A stretch of 64,000 nucleotides of DNA from Paraburkholderia xenovorans LB400 (GCF_000013645.1 NC_007951.1:2170001-2234000); one strand, 5' to 3'; shown: positions 39,738-48,936, counted from the first letter of the stretch. Program-made: numbers and translations. The notes: generated by a model not told the origin, from the sequence alone.

Positions 39738-41123
39738 ATGAACGCACCGTCCAAAGATCCCCAACTCGAGTCGCTGAAAGTCCCGCCGCATTCGATCGAG
39801 GCCGAGCAATCGGTGCTGGGCGGCCTGCTGCTCGACAACGCCGCATGGGACCGCATTGCGGACTTTCTGTCGCAGAGCGATTTTTACCGCTATGACCACC
39901 GCATCATCTTCGAGCACATCGGCAAGCTGATCGCGGCTACGCGTCCGGCGGACGTGATCACGGTGTACGAGGCGCTCGGCACCGCGGGCAAGGCGGAAGA
40001 GGTCGGCGGTCTCGCTTACCTGAATGCGCTGGCCCAGAACACGCCGAGCGCGGCGAATATCCGGCGCTACGCGGAAATCGTGCGCGACCGCGCGGTGCTG
40101 CGGCGGCTGGTTTCCGTCGCCGACGAAATCTCGGCCGACGCCTTCAATCCGCAGGGCAAGGAAGTCCGGCAGTTGCTGGACGAAGCCGAATCGAAGGTGT
40201 TTTCGATCGCCGAAGACGGCGCGCGCGGCACTCAGGGTTTCCTGGAAATCGGGCCGTTGCTGACCGAAGTCGTCGAGCGGATCGATACGCTGTATCACAC
40301 GGCCAATCCTAGCGACGTGACCGGCACGCCGACCGGCTTCGTCGATCTGGACCGCATGACGTCCGGCATGCACGGCGGCGAGCTGATCATCGTCGCGGGC
40401 CGTCCGTCGATGGGTAAGACGGCGTTTTCCATGAACATCGGCGAATACGTGGCAGTCGAGTATGGTTTGCCGGTCGCGGTGTTCTCGATGGAAATGCCGG
40501 GTTCGCAGCTCACCATGCGTATGCTCGGCTCGGTCGGGCGGCTGGATCAACACCGCATGCGAACCGGGCGCCTGACCGACGAGGATTGGCCGAAGCTCAC
40601 GCACGCCGTGCAGAAAATGAGCGAGGCGCAGATTTTCATCGACGAAACCGGCGGCCTGAACCCGATGGAATTGCGCTCGCGGGCGCGCCGGTTGTCGCGC
40701 CAGTGCGGCAAGCTGGGACTGATCATCATCGACTACCTGCAACTGATGAGCGGGTCGTCGTCAGGCGAAAACCGCGCGACCGAAATCTCGGAAATCTCGC
40801 GCTCGCTGAAGAGTCTCGCGAAGGAACTCGACGTGCCGGTGATCGCTTTGTCGCAGCTCAACCGGGGTCTCGAGCAGCGCCCGAACAAGCGTCCGATCAT
40901 GTCGGACCTGCGCGAATCCGGCGCTATCGAACAGGATGCCGACGTGATCCTGTTTATTTACCGCGACGAAGTATACAACCCGGACAGCCCGGACAAAGGC
41001 ACCGCCGAGATTATCATCGGCAAACAGCGGAACGGTCCGATCGGACCCGTTCGGCTCACGTTCCACGGTCAATTCACGAAGTTCGACAACTTTGCAGGCG
41101 CACAGAATTTCTACAGCGATTGA
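39738..41123 (+). CDS. dnaB: Replicative DNA helicase
   Basis: A 461-aa hexameric helicase. The N-terminal DnaG-interacting domain (IEAEQSVLGGLLLDNAAWDR) precedes a RecA-like domain with Walker A GRPSMGKTA (221-229), LGLIIIDYLQLMSG (Walker B), and SQLNRGLEQRPNKRP. There is no intein. It follows rplI as in other Burkholderiales and marks the last core gene before the island. Confidence 0.98.
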   Translation: MNAPSKDPQLESLKVPPHSIEAEQSVLGGLLLDNAAWDRIADFLSQSDFYRYDHRIIFEHIGKLIAATRPADVITVYEALGTAGKAEEVGGLAYLNALAQNTPSAANIRRYAEIVRDRAVLRRLVSVADEISADAFNPQGKEVRQLLDEAESKVFSIAEDGARGTQGFLEIGPLLTEVVERIDTLYHTANPSDVTGTPTGFVDLDRMTSGMHGGELIIVAGRPSMGKTAFSMNIGEYVAVEYGLPVAVFSMEMPGSQLTMRMLGSVGRLDQHRMRTGRLTDEDWPKLTHAVQKMSEAQIFIDETGGLNPMELRSRARRLSRQCGKLGLIIIDYLQLMSGSSSGENRATEISEISRSLKSLAKELDVPVIALSQLNRGLEQRPNKRPIMSDLRESGAIEQDADVILFIYRDEVYNPDSPDKGTAEIIIGKQRNGPIGPVRLTFHGQFTKFDNFAGAQNFYSD

Positions 41124-41428
41124 GCGGAGAAGTGAAGCGATAACTGGGGCGCCGTTGTAACGGCGCTTTCAAAAGTGCGGCGCGGGTCTCGCGACGGTAC
41201 AATGTGGCGGTTTTATGTCAGCCATAATGTGACCAATTTCCGGGATCCCAATGTTCGGTCGATTCATGCCCACCGAGGGCAAAATGTGTCGTCCGACGCC
41301 GTTTAGAGAAGTTCGCGGTAACCTTCATAGAGCATTGAAAATTAAGGAATTTGTTCGAATTCGTTCGTGGTCGTCCGGCAGTGATTTTTCGTATAAAATC
41401 CGTATACGGAACTTCGCCGGGGTTTTGC
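41124..41428. other. dnaB-integrase intergenic region
   Basis: A 305-bp spacer with a weak hairpin (GCGCCG 41149-41154, CGGCGC 41161-41166, then TTT) that may end dnaB. A/T content rises from about 41320. A perfect palindrome lies before the integrase (next entry). No intact tRNA is present here. Confidence 0.55.
41399..41410. promoter_or_regulatory. Palindrome upstream of the integrase
   Basis: TCCGTATACGGA is a perfect 12-bp palindrome 18 bp before the integrase start, beside an A/T-rich stretch; a possible operator or recombinase site. Confidence 0.35.
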
Positions 41429-42577
41429 ATGATGAAGATGAGCATTCAGACGAAAACGGCGCGCGCCAAACTTGAGCCGCGCCGTGAGCCGTATTGGGAG
41501 CGCATAAGCACGGGCGTTCACGTCGGGTACCGTAAGTTGGAATCGGGGGCGGGCACTTGGATCGGACGTCGCATGAGCGAGGATGGCAAATACCAGTTCA
41601 GCTCGTTCGGCGATGCGCTTTGCGAGTACAACGAGGCGCGCAAAGGGGTTGAACGGTGGGCGGATGAGTTGGCGGCGGGTGTTCACCATGACAGAAAAAC
41701 GGTCGCCGACGTGTGTCGCCTGTATGTCGAGAATCGGCGTTTGGAAAAGGGTGAAGCTACCGCTCAAGACGCCGAGGGCAGATTTAAGCGATTGGTCTAT
41801 GAGAAGCCCATCGGCATGGTCAACATCGCAAGGCTGCGCCCTTTGGATGTCGAGCGGTGGCGCAATGCACAATTAGATGATGCTTCTCCCGATGACGAGG
41901 AAAGTTACAAGCGCGCCAAGGATTCCGTAAACCGCAACCTCAAGTCGTTGAAAGCGGCGTTGAACTATGCCAAGGCGCGACTCAAACTTGTTTCGAGCGA
42001 CGCGGGCTGGAAAGAGGTCAATCAATTCCCTGATGTGGGTAGCCGCCGGAAAGGCTGGTTGACGGCTGAGGAACGTACTCGCTTACTTCAGGCGATGCCT
42101 GCCGATTTACGCACACTCGCGATCGCATTGCTGCATATTGGAGCGCGGCCTGGCGAAGTTGCGAGCGCCAATGTGGCAGACTTCGACCGTAGTGCGGGGG
42201 TCTTGACGCTCAATGGAAAGACGGGCAGTCGCAAGGTGCCGCTGTCTGACAAGGCACGCGAATTCTTCGCGACGCAGGCTAAAGATAAGATCGCCAATGC
42301 GCCGTTATTGACCACTACAGACGCACAGCGTTGGACCGCACCCGTTTGGGGCAAGGCATTCCGGGAGGCTCGAGAAATCGCTGGATTGTTGGATGCGGTT
42401 TTATATTGCATGCGACATACCTATATCAGCGAGGCTATCGCGCAGGGCATCGACGTTTATACAGTGGCTGAATTGACGGGCACAAGTGTTGCAATCATCC
42501 AATCGAACTATGGGGCATTCACCGACAATATCGTCGAGCGCCTCAATCGCGTTTCCGTGATCGGCGAAAATTACTGA
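41429..42577 (+). CDS. Tyrosine recombinase / phage-type integrase
   Basis: A 382-aa integrase. The C-terminal catalytic domain shows the first Arg in LHIGARPGEVASANV, a Lys in GKTGSRKVPL, the His-Arg box CMRHTYISEA and the nucleophile Tyr in IIQSNYGAF. The third box reads GTSVAII, as in many phage and island integrases. Several clustered ATGs (41429, 41432, 41438) could start it. It is more A/T-rich than the core genes and ends 9 bp before tRNA-like sequence, consistent with integration at a tRNA gene. Confidence 0.9.
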   Translation: MMKMSIQTKTARAKLEPRREPYWERISTGVHVGYRKLESGAGTWIGRRMSEDGKYQFSSFGDALCEYNEARKGVERWADELAAGVHHDRKTVADVCRLYVENRRLEKGEATAQDAEGRFKRLVYEKPIGMVNIARLRPLDVERWRNAQLDDASPDDEESYKRAKDSVNRNLKSLKAALNYAKARLKLVSSDAGWKEVNQFPDVGSRRKGWLTAEERTRLLQAMPADLRTLAIALLHIGARPGEVASANVADFDRSAGVLTLNGKTGSRKVPLSDKAREFFATQAKDKIANAPLLTTTDAQRWTAPVWGKAFREAREIAGLLDAVLYCMRHTYISEAIAQGIDVYTVAELTGTSVAIIQSNYGAFTDNIVERLNRVSVIGENY

Positions 42578-42586
42578 CGTTCTACC

Positions 42587-42659
42587 CGGAGCGCGATTCA
42601 TGATGATCGGTTGTTTTGGGATCAGAGGGTCGAAGGTTCGAATCCTTTCGCTCCGACCA
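42587..42659 (+). other. tRNA-Pro(TGG)-derived att-like sequence / tRNA remnant
   Basis: From about 42614 to 42659 the sequence matches the 3' part of tRNA-Pro(TGG): anticodon loop TTTGGGA, variable loop, T-arm GAAGGTTCGAATCCTTT, acceptor CGCTCCG and ACCA. CGGAGCG at 42587-42593 could pair with the acceptor 3' strand, but the D-arm is not conserved and the anticodon stem has mismatches, so I do not call a working tRNA. It sits right after the integrase and probably is its attachment core. Confidence 0.7.
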
Positions 42660-42676
42660 CGAAAAAAAGCAGCAAA

Positions 42677-42713
42677 AATAAGGACTTACGAGCTAACGCC
42701 GTAAGTCCTTATT
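42677..42713 (+). terminator. Terminator after the tRNA-Pro fragment
   Basis: AATAAGGACTTACG (42677-42690) and its perfect reverse complement (42700-42713), 9-nt loop, followed by CTTTTCT. Its position suggests it is the native terminator of the tRNA-Pro gene. Confidence 0.85.
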
Positions 42714-43055
42714 CTTTTCTCGACCGCCAACATGCCGCCCGTTACCGTCTGGTTACCGGATTTGCGGTAGCTGCGGAACCGTTACCGGCCCGTTTCGGTT
42801 CAACATGTGGTCAGTCCGGTTGCGTACACTGCGCTATCGGGATCAGTGCCAACGGACGGCGGCGATTGCCCCAACTCCCGTCATCTCCGATACAGGCCCA
42901 GCGCAGAGCCGTTTGAGCAAATCGGGGCACCGCTTACGATCAGACATCAATGAGGACCTCGCGGTGAACCGAACCACCACTGTGATACTCGGTAGCAGTT
43001 ATGATGATCCGCCGGTAGGCGATACCGCAGGAGTCACCGTGCTTCGGATGAACGC

Positions 43056-43622
43056 ATGACAAGGATGTTTCATTCGCAAGAGCTATCTGATCTGCCGCCG
43101 GGCAAGCGGCTGTTCGTACTCTCGCGAGCATATATCGGCGGCAGCGAGCAGTTATGTCGAGCATTGCTCGGAGAAGACTGCGTACCAGAGTTCGCTAGTA
43201 GCAGAGTCGTGCTCCACCTGTGCTGTCATGGTGTCGAACTTTTCCTCAAGGGCGCTATTCACTGCGCATCCAGCAGGACACCGTCGCGGACGCACGAACT
43301 CCATAAGCTCGCCGAGGAATACACGCGTCTGTTCCCTGGTCCGGGTTTCCAGTTCGCGATGCCGTTTGGGTTCGAGACGCTCGATAGCATGGAATTGTTT
43401 GAAGAACTGAACAGCCAGTTCCACAAAACACTGGATCAGCGGTATCGATATCCAGTGGATAAGCAGTTCGCGCCCTTCGACGGGCCGGAAGGATTTCAGC
43501 CTGAGGCGTTCCTCTCGCAGATTGAAGCCCTACGCGTTGAGCTAATTAAGCTGGAAATCCGTATTCTGTCGTCGCTGAATTTAGGATACTCGGGTGATCC
43601 GTTGGACGATGCTGCTCGCTGA
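43056..43622 (+). CDS. HEPN-like protein of the island
   Basis: A 188-aa protein with a helical core: VLHLCCHGVELFLKGAIHCA, then RTPSRTHELHKLAEEYTRLF. The pattern of a helix with ELxLKGxx followed by R-x5-H and HxLxxL resembles HEPN domains, which are often RNases in defence and toxin systems. This is a pattern-based guess. The C-terminal half is helical with no known motif. ATG 43056 is preceded by a weak GGA; 43065 is an alternative. A hairpin ends the unit before the STAND NTPase gene. Confidence 0.6.
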   Translation: MTRMFHSQELSDLPPGKRLFVLSRAYIGGSEQLCRALLGEDCVPEFASSRVVLHLCCHGVELFLKGAIHCASSRTPSRTHELHKLAEEYTRLFPGPGFQFAMPFGFETLDSMELFEELNSQFHKTLDQRYRYPVDKQFAPFDGPEGFQPEAFLSQIEALRVELIKLEIRILSSLNLGYSGDPLDDAAR

Positions 43623-43693
43623 GGCTGCATAGGCCGGGAAAATGCCGAAATCTAGCCTGAGGCACCCTTTCCGCCAAGTTTTTTAAAAAAAAC

Positions 43694-43733
43694 CCGAAAA
43701 TTCAATAACCTATGGGGGTTGTTGTTTTTTCGG
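43694..43733 (+). terminator. Long A/T-rich hairpin between the HEPN-like and STAND genes
   Basis: CCGAAAA (43694-43700) pairs with TTTTCGG (43727-43733), and an inner CAATAACC/GGTTGTTG stem (one G-T pair) extends it; the 3' arm has six T. It may be a bidirectional terminator or a regulatory RNA structure. Confidence 0.6.
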
Positions 43734-43887
43734 CTCACAAACCGACTATCAAATCAGTCGGCGATTGTGTTGACGCCGTTCAGCAACGCAGGAATTTGTT
43801 TGCGGAGAGGAGCAAAGGCCCGCGACACGTGCGATTTGTGGCCTTGAGTTATATGGTTTGTGCGGGTAAGTTATTGCCAGACGTTTA

Positions 43888-46800
43888 ATGGTCTTGTCAA
43901 ACCGCGACGACGGCGGTGAACGAACGGAACAAAAAATGCAGATTCTCTTCGCCGAAAGAGCCACTGACGACATCCTAAATGATCTGCTGTCCGGACAGGC
44001 GGTTCTTTGGGTATCCGAAACGGACCTATCCGATCCCGAAATGGTCGACGCGTTCCGGAAGCTAGTTCGAGCTCCGTGGCGCGGCGTATTTCTCGAATCC
44101 GCTTCCGCCGCGTTTGCGCAAGCGTTGAGCCAAGACAATGAGTCAGGGCAGTGGTCCGCCAAAGCCGGATTCCTACATCTAATCGCGAGCGATCCGTCTT
44201 CCATTGTTTTGCCCCGCCGCTCGCAGCCGGTCTTTTTTCTCAATGGTCGAGACGACCGTGAAGGTGCCGAGTCGTCCAGCCTAACTACGAGAACAGCCCT
44301 TCGTCGGCGACTCAATATGATCGCTCAGTTGCGTGATCTGGAGCCCAAGCGGATTGTTGTCGTTGGGCGTGATACGTCGAACGCGATTGACGAGCTGATC
44401 GATTTATGGAGCTCAGAATTCCGGGCGCTCGTTACCATCGTCGCGGAAGACACTGATGAATCGACGGAAACGACCGACAAGCTTGATACGTCGACGGACT
44501 TACGAGCAGTCAGTTGGATTCGGCAGTCGCCGGATGACTTTGCTTCAGACGTTGCCGAGCGTGCCGCCACTATTTCAGAAGAGTCTACGACTCTCGTTAC
44601 TGTGCGCTTACCGGCTGGCAACTTGCTTACCGTCGATGTCGCTCATGCCGAGTTGGCGGAACAGCCACTGTCAGACGCCTGTGCATTTATCGAAGTTAGA
44701 GACACGCTGCCTGTTTCACCTCGCGATCTATCGGACGATGAGTTTCGGCGGTTCTTCACAAAATCGGAGCCGACATGGCGGGCGTTCGCAGCCGGACTAC
44801 CGTGGATTCCCGACTCGACGCCGGAGCGTGAACTGCTTGGAGCGCTGCAGGAGTGTCTGTTAGAACCCGCCGGTACGGTACGCATATTTTCAGTTGTTTC
44901 AGAGCCAGGGGCAGGAGGTACTACTCAGGCTCGCACGCTCGCATTCGCCGCGGCAAAGGCCGGCTTTCCGGTTCTGTCGGTCAAGCAGCAGTCGGAGGTC
45001 CCGAGCGCCCTAGAGATTACGAATTTCCTTCACCGCTCCAATTTGGTGATCGAGGTCGCAGCCTCGGAAATGGATCGAGATGCTGGATTCGGCGAGCCTG
45101 TGTGGCTTCTGGTACTTGACGTTCAGCATTTTGACGGGGGGGGCGATGACTTCTGGCGGTTCTGCGCCGAACTCGTCAGAAGCGGTCGAAAGGTTTGCAT
45201 CCTCAAGGTCGTCGAGGCAGATACACCCTTGCAACCACCCAAGGGCGTTTCTCATACTGAGCTGACTTATGTGAATCACGATCTCGACTTGGATGGAGTC
45301 ACAAGCCTTGGCGATCACCTTAACGTATTCCTGAGAAACGTTGGCCGCGAAAAATCGAGAGAGGAGTGGCGTGCGTTTTGGGACAAACACCGGCCTGACA
45401 TCGATACCGGAATCGCAAGCTTTTGGATTGCGCTGGAATTTTGGCTGGCCGGATTCCTTGAGTTAGGTGAGTCGATTCAAGGATGGGCGCTGCGGCAATT
45501 TTGTGACCTACAAGCGTCGTCCGAAGTGAAGTGCGGCATGCTCGAGATTGCCGCTCTGTCAGTCGAGCGCCGCGCGCTTCCAGAGCGGCTTTTGCCTCCG
45601 TTGGGTGCTCCCCGGGTGCCGTGGTCACAGGCACTTGATGACGCACGGCGAGCGAGCCCAGGCTTGAGTCTTCTGCAAGCTGATGCCGTGCCGCTTGGAA
45701 GAGTTTGGGCGATTGCGCACGATGTTCTTAGCCGATATCTTGTGAATTCCGTCTGGAACGATCGCATTTTGTGCGCGCAACTGGGTATCGAGCCGACCGC
45801 CGATCCAGTCGCATTGCGTCTCCACCTGATATCGCGGGTGGTGCGCCGTCCGCAAATGGGTGAAGCGTTCGCTAGGCCACTGGCCATTGCGCTGGCCTCG
45901 CAGGTTCTTAAGTTGGATGAGCAGACGGGCAATGCGGAATTTCTACCGCACTGGCGAGAGGTGTTGTCCATTCTCGAACAGATTCCTGCCGCCGTTCGTG
46001 ACGGTAGTCGAATCTTTAACCATCACCTGGCGATCTCTCGGCGAAGAGTCACGCAGGGGGAAATTTTTCAGATCGGCGCGGAGGAAAAAAGGCGTTTGTT
46101 GCTTCAGGCTGCAGACGAAGTAACGTTCGCTCTAGATCGCATTGTTGCAAATGTCGACGACGAACCGGACCTCAACCTCCTTAACACACTCGCACTCCTG
46201 TATCAGGATTTGGCAGCGCTTGAGAGGTCGGCTTTTGGTGACAAAGATGCACTTGCGCATTACCTCGCTAAGTCGGACGACGCTACCCGTCGAGCGTTGA
46301 AGGAAAATCCGAACAACTCGTACGTCTTGGAGACAGCGGCAAAGAATTTGTTGCGTAAGGAGTTCGAGGCGGATGAGACAAGCAGAGTACAGGCGGCAGC
46401 CGAAGCACTCTGCTACGTGTTTCAAGCTTCGGCCCTCGACACGGCGACTTCCAGAAGAATGAGTCTCGGAAACCTTGCGCAAGAAGCGTTGAGAGTGCTT
46501 GAGTCACCATTTGCAGGCGCCGCGGTCGACCAATTGTGCAAAATTGGTAGTCCATTCGGTTTCGTTGCCAAGGCTTGGCGCTCGTTGCCGCGTCGAAAGG
46601 ATACGCTTGACCTAGTTCCTTGGGAGAATATCCAGTCCAGTGAAGCGGCTGTGGCGCTCGAGATTTTGCGAGCCTCACCGCAAAGAGATTGGCTACTAGT
46701 TCGATTGCAATACGACTTGGAAGCTGTCGCGGAGCCAAATAACTTCGCACTTCAACTCGCACTACTGGACGAACTTGCAGATACAGCGGGCTACCGGCTG

Positions 46801-47169
46801 TCGCTTCAACAGAGACTCGAGCGAGCGGTATTACTTCAACTTGAGGGACGGCACAAACCCGCAACCGACGAATTCTATTCGCTTCGAAAAGACGTTCGGA
46901 CGTCGCAGGCAATACTGTCTGTCCCGGATAGGCTTCGCTGGCTTCTGGTGCCAAGCAGAGATCGTAGAGCTACGTGTTCCGCCCGCGTCATTGATAGCTC
47001 GTCGGGCAGACCACTTGCGAAAGTAGTGGAACTTGCTGGTGCCCATGTTCCATTTACGCCTCAGGAGTTTGGGAAGTCGCGAATGGCCGTTGGAGAGTTG
47101 TTCAAGTGTCAGGTCACGTTTTCGGCGATGGGGCCGTTTCTTAAACCTGCTAACGGCCTCGACCGGTGA
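43888..47169 (+). CDS. STAND-like P-loop NTPase (1093 aa), candidate anti-phage sensor/effector
   Basis: Three zones are visible. Residues ~18-310: an alternating alpha/beta N-terminal region (QPVFFLNGR; KRIVVVGRD) that I cannot assign, possibly the effector. Residues ~330-520: a P-loop NTPase with Walker A SEPGAGGTTQAR (338-349) and Walker B VWLLVLDVQHFD (405-416); the GAGGTT loop is typical of the STAND branch related to SAMD9 and bacterial defence NTPases. Residues ~520-1050: long helical, TPR-like repeats, the usual sensor of STAND proteins. The start could be 43936 instead. Its stop overlaps the TOPRIM gene's GTG by 4 bp. Codon use is more A/T-rich than the core. Confidence 0.75.
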   Translation: MVLSNRDDGGERTEQKMQILFAERATDDILNDLLSGQAVLWVSETDLSDPEMVDAFRKLVRAPWRGVFLESASAAFAQALSQDNESGQWSAKAGFLHLIASDPSSIVLPRRSQPVFFLNGRDDREGAESSSLTTRTALRRRLNMIAQLRDLEPKRIVVVGRDTSNAIDELIDLWSSEFRALVTIVAEDTDESTETTDKLDTSTDLRAVSWIRQSPDDFASDVAERAATISEESTTLVTVRLPAGNLLTVDVAHAELAEQPLSDACAFIEVRDTLPVSPRDLSDDEFRRFFTKSEPTWRAFAAGLPWIPDSTPERELLGALQECLLEPAGTVRIFSVVSEPGAGGTTQARTLAFAAAKAGFPVLSVKQQSEVPSALEITNFLHRSNLVIEVAASEMDRDAGFGEPVWLLVLDVQHFDGGGDDFWRFCAELVRSGRKVCILKVVEADTPLQPPKGVSHTELTYVNHDLDLDGVTSLGDHLNVFLRNVGREKSREEWRAFWDKHRPDIDTGIASFWIALEFWLAGFLELGESIQGWALRQFCDLQASSEVKCGMLEIAALSVERRALPERLLPPLGAPRVPWSQALDDARRASPGLSLLQADAVPLGRVWAIAHDVLSRYLVNSVWNDRILCAQLGIEPTADPVALRLHLISRVVRRPQMGEAFARPLAIALASQVLKLDEQTGNAEFLPHWREVLSILEQIPAAVRDGSRIFNHHLAISRRRVTQGEIFQIGAEEKRRLLLQAADEVTFALDRIVANVDDEPDLNLLNTLALLYQDLAALERSAFGDKDALAHYLAKSDDATRRALKENPNNSYVLETAAKNLLRKEFEADETSRVQAAAEALCYVFQASALDTATSRRMSLGNLAQEALRVLESPFAGAAVDQLCKIGSPFGFVAKAWRSLPRRKDTLDLVPWENIQSSEAAVALEILRASPQRDWLLVRLQYDLEAVAEPNNFALQLALLDELADTAGYRLSLQQRLERAVLLQLEGRHKPATDEFYSLRKDVRTSQAILSVPDRLRWLLVPSRDRRATCSARVIDSSSGRPLAKVVELAGAHVPFTPQEFGKSRMAVGELFKCQVTFSAMGPFLKPANGLDR

Positions 47170-47906
47170 TTCGTGATATGGATAAATCATCGATGTCTCT
47201 GGTCGGCTGCCAATGGTATGCGGCTCAAATGGGCTGGCAACTATTGAAGGGCAACGTCATGGTGGAGGGGAATCTTGATGTGCGCTATTTTCGCCGCGCT
47301 GCTGCCCTGTACCACCGCGATTGCGGTCTGCATCTCCTAGGTAAGGATTTGTCGGTTTTCGCTGCTGGCACCGGAGATGCTGGGGGTACCTATGGAATTA
47401 CCGAAAACTTCCCGGCGCTATTCAAATTGGCTAGGCTTGATCTTGATGCCAACGGCAAAGTGAAATATCGGACCATAGCATTGCTTGATAGCGATAACCG
47501 AGGCAAGTCGGCTACAAGGCTTATCTGCCAATCAAATCGGTCGATTCGAGAGAACGCAAATGTGTTCCTGCTTCGTCGGAACATGCCTCGTAAGTCGCGT
47601 GACGTGGCACCTTTAAGCAAGCATTTGGAGGAATCCAATCAAGAATTCAACGGGCTGGACTGCGTTATAGAAGACCTTCTTGACGCATTTCTATGTGAAC
47701 TTTATGAGACCGAGTATCCTCAGCACATAGAAGGTAAGACAGCTTCTTCAGGATCGGGACATCATCGGCGCTGGACTCAAGACGGCAAGTTCGGATTGTG
47801 TAAATACATGGAGCAATATGCTGAGCTTGGGCATGTAACTCTAATCGTGGAAGTGTTGAAATCCTTGCGCTTCTACCTCGGTCTCCCTGAGGAGGGAGTT
47901 CTTTGA
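47166..47906 (+). CDS. TOPRIM-domain protein coupled to the STAND NTPase
   Basis: A 246-aa protein with TOPRIM hallmarks: VMVEGNLDVRYF (catalytic Glu34), a Gly-rich strand VFAAGTGDAGGT, and IALLDSDNRG with Asp108-x-Asp110. This metal-binding core occurs in OLD-family nucleases, primases and topoisomerases; here it is nearly stand-alone. A cysteine/tryptophan-rich C-terminal helical part is unassigned. The start is a GTG overlapping the NTPase stop (GTGA), so the two are translationally coupled. A nuclease role is inference. Confidence 0.72.
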   Translation: MIRDMDKSSMSLVGCQWYAAQMGWQLLKGNVMVEGNLDVRYFRRAAALYHRDCGLHLLGKDLSVFAAGTGDAGGTYGITENFPALFKLARLDLDANGKVKYRTIALLDSDNRGKSATRLICQSNRSIRENANVFLLRRNMPRKSRDVAPLSKHLEESNQEFNGLDCVIEDLLDAFLCELYETEYPQHIEGKTASSGSGHHRRWTQDGKFGLCKYMEQYAELGHVTLIVEVLKSLRFYLGLPEEGVL

Positions 47907-48004
47907 GCGCGCTTGCTAATAGTGCTTTGGCCATCAGGCGCGGTATCTATGAGCGCCCGGACGCGTGCCGTGTTCTGCAGGGGCGATGGAAATTGCAGGG
48001 TTAA
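47903..48004 (+). CDS. 33-aa ORF overlapping the TOPRIM stop (TTG start)
   Basis: A TTG at 47903 overlaps the TOPRIM stop (TTGA) and has a strong GAGGAGGGAG upstream. It reads SALANSALAIRRGIYERPDA then CRVLQGRWKLQG, ending at 48004. It could be a third small product of the operon, or the start of a gene truncated by rearrangement. Too short to classify. Confidence 0.35.
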   Translation: MSALANSALAIRRGIYERPDACRVLQGRWKLQG

Positions 48005-48353
48005 GGACGTCGCACTTTGTCGAAAGTGATGCGGTAATCAATCGTCCGATTTCTTGCCACTCGGAACATTGGCACGCCAGCGGAAGTCAAGTACTAGTAA
48101 ACGAGATAATTACCGTTTGAAATGATTTGCACATTTGCTTGCCGTGAGGAATGCAAATCCGCATGCTACATGCGTTCGTCTTCGAGCAAGCTGACGTCGC
48201 CGACCTGCGATTGCATGATCTACGCAATGGTAGTTTGCGGACGAATGGGGATTGATCGGATATCATACGCGGAGCTGCTCAGGCAGTCAGCCACGGGTAT
48301 ATTTCGGTCATTTGTTGAGTCGCATTAATATCACCAGAAGGGAAGCGGAGGGA
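48005..48353. other. Intergenic region
   Basis: A 349-bp mixed-composition spacer between the STAND/TOPRIM unit and the disrupted membrane-protein gene. No convincing gene or structure; a promoter for the next gene is likely in the A/T-rich 48085-48130 or 48300-48345 stretch. Confidence 0.45.
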
Positions 48354-48936
48354 ATGACTGGCCTCAATAATTTTCTAACATTCATAGGGCTAGGCTGGGT
48401 AGGTACATCCATTACATTGGGTGCGGCTTTGCTTTCCATATGGTTTTACGTAAAAGGAAATAAACGGCCGGTCCCGATTGCAACCCGCTCAACTGAACGT
48501 CTCGTAGGCGGCCCACGTCAGGCACTCCCTAGTAATGTCGAAATCCGATATGACGGCGAAGTTGTTCCTCGAATCGCCCGAACGTTAGTCTGCTTCTGGA
48601 ACGCTGGCAGTGCGACGCTGGAAGGAGCCAACATCGTCGGCGCAGACCCGTTTCGTCTTCGGTACGGCGCGCAAACAAAGGTTCTCTCGGCTACCGTTCT
48701 TAGCACGACCAGAAGCGTTCTTGGCGTTCGGGCGGCCACGTCCCCGCACGACGTACGGCAGGTCGATCTGACTTTCGACTATTTAGACCCAAAGGACGGT
48801 GCGCTGATAGAAATCCTCCATACAGGAACTGGCTCGCCTAAGCTGCTGGGAACAATCAAAGGGGTGCCGAGAGGCTTTCGCCAGAGACGTAAAACGAGAA
48901 TATCTCGGGCGATTTCCTCTGGTTTGGCCATAGGTA
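48354..48936 (+). pseudogene. Membrane-protein gene, 5' part (split by an IS3-family element)
   Basis: GGAGGG precedes the ATG at 48354. The N-terminus has a membrane helix (FLTFIGLGWVGTSITLGAAL), then a soluble beta-rich domain (VEIRYDGEVVPRIARTLVCF; RQVDLTFDYLDPKDGALIEI). The insertion follows codon ~194. Removing the IS and one GTA copy joins it in frame to 53117-53331, giving a 265-aa protein with one N-terminal and two C-terminal helices. Its place beside the STAND/TOPRIM genes suggests a defence role, but no family is recognised. Confidence 0.8.

Noticed and set aside
42587..42659. A functional tRNA-Pro gene
   Set aside because: Acceptor and T-arm fit, but the D-arm is absent and the anticodon stem has two mismatches and a wobble pair.
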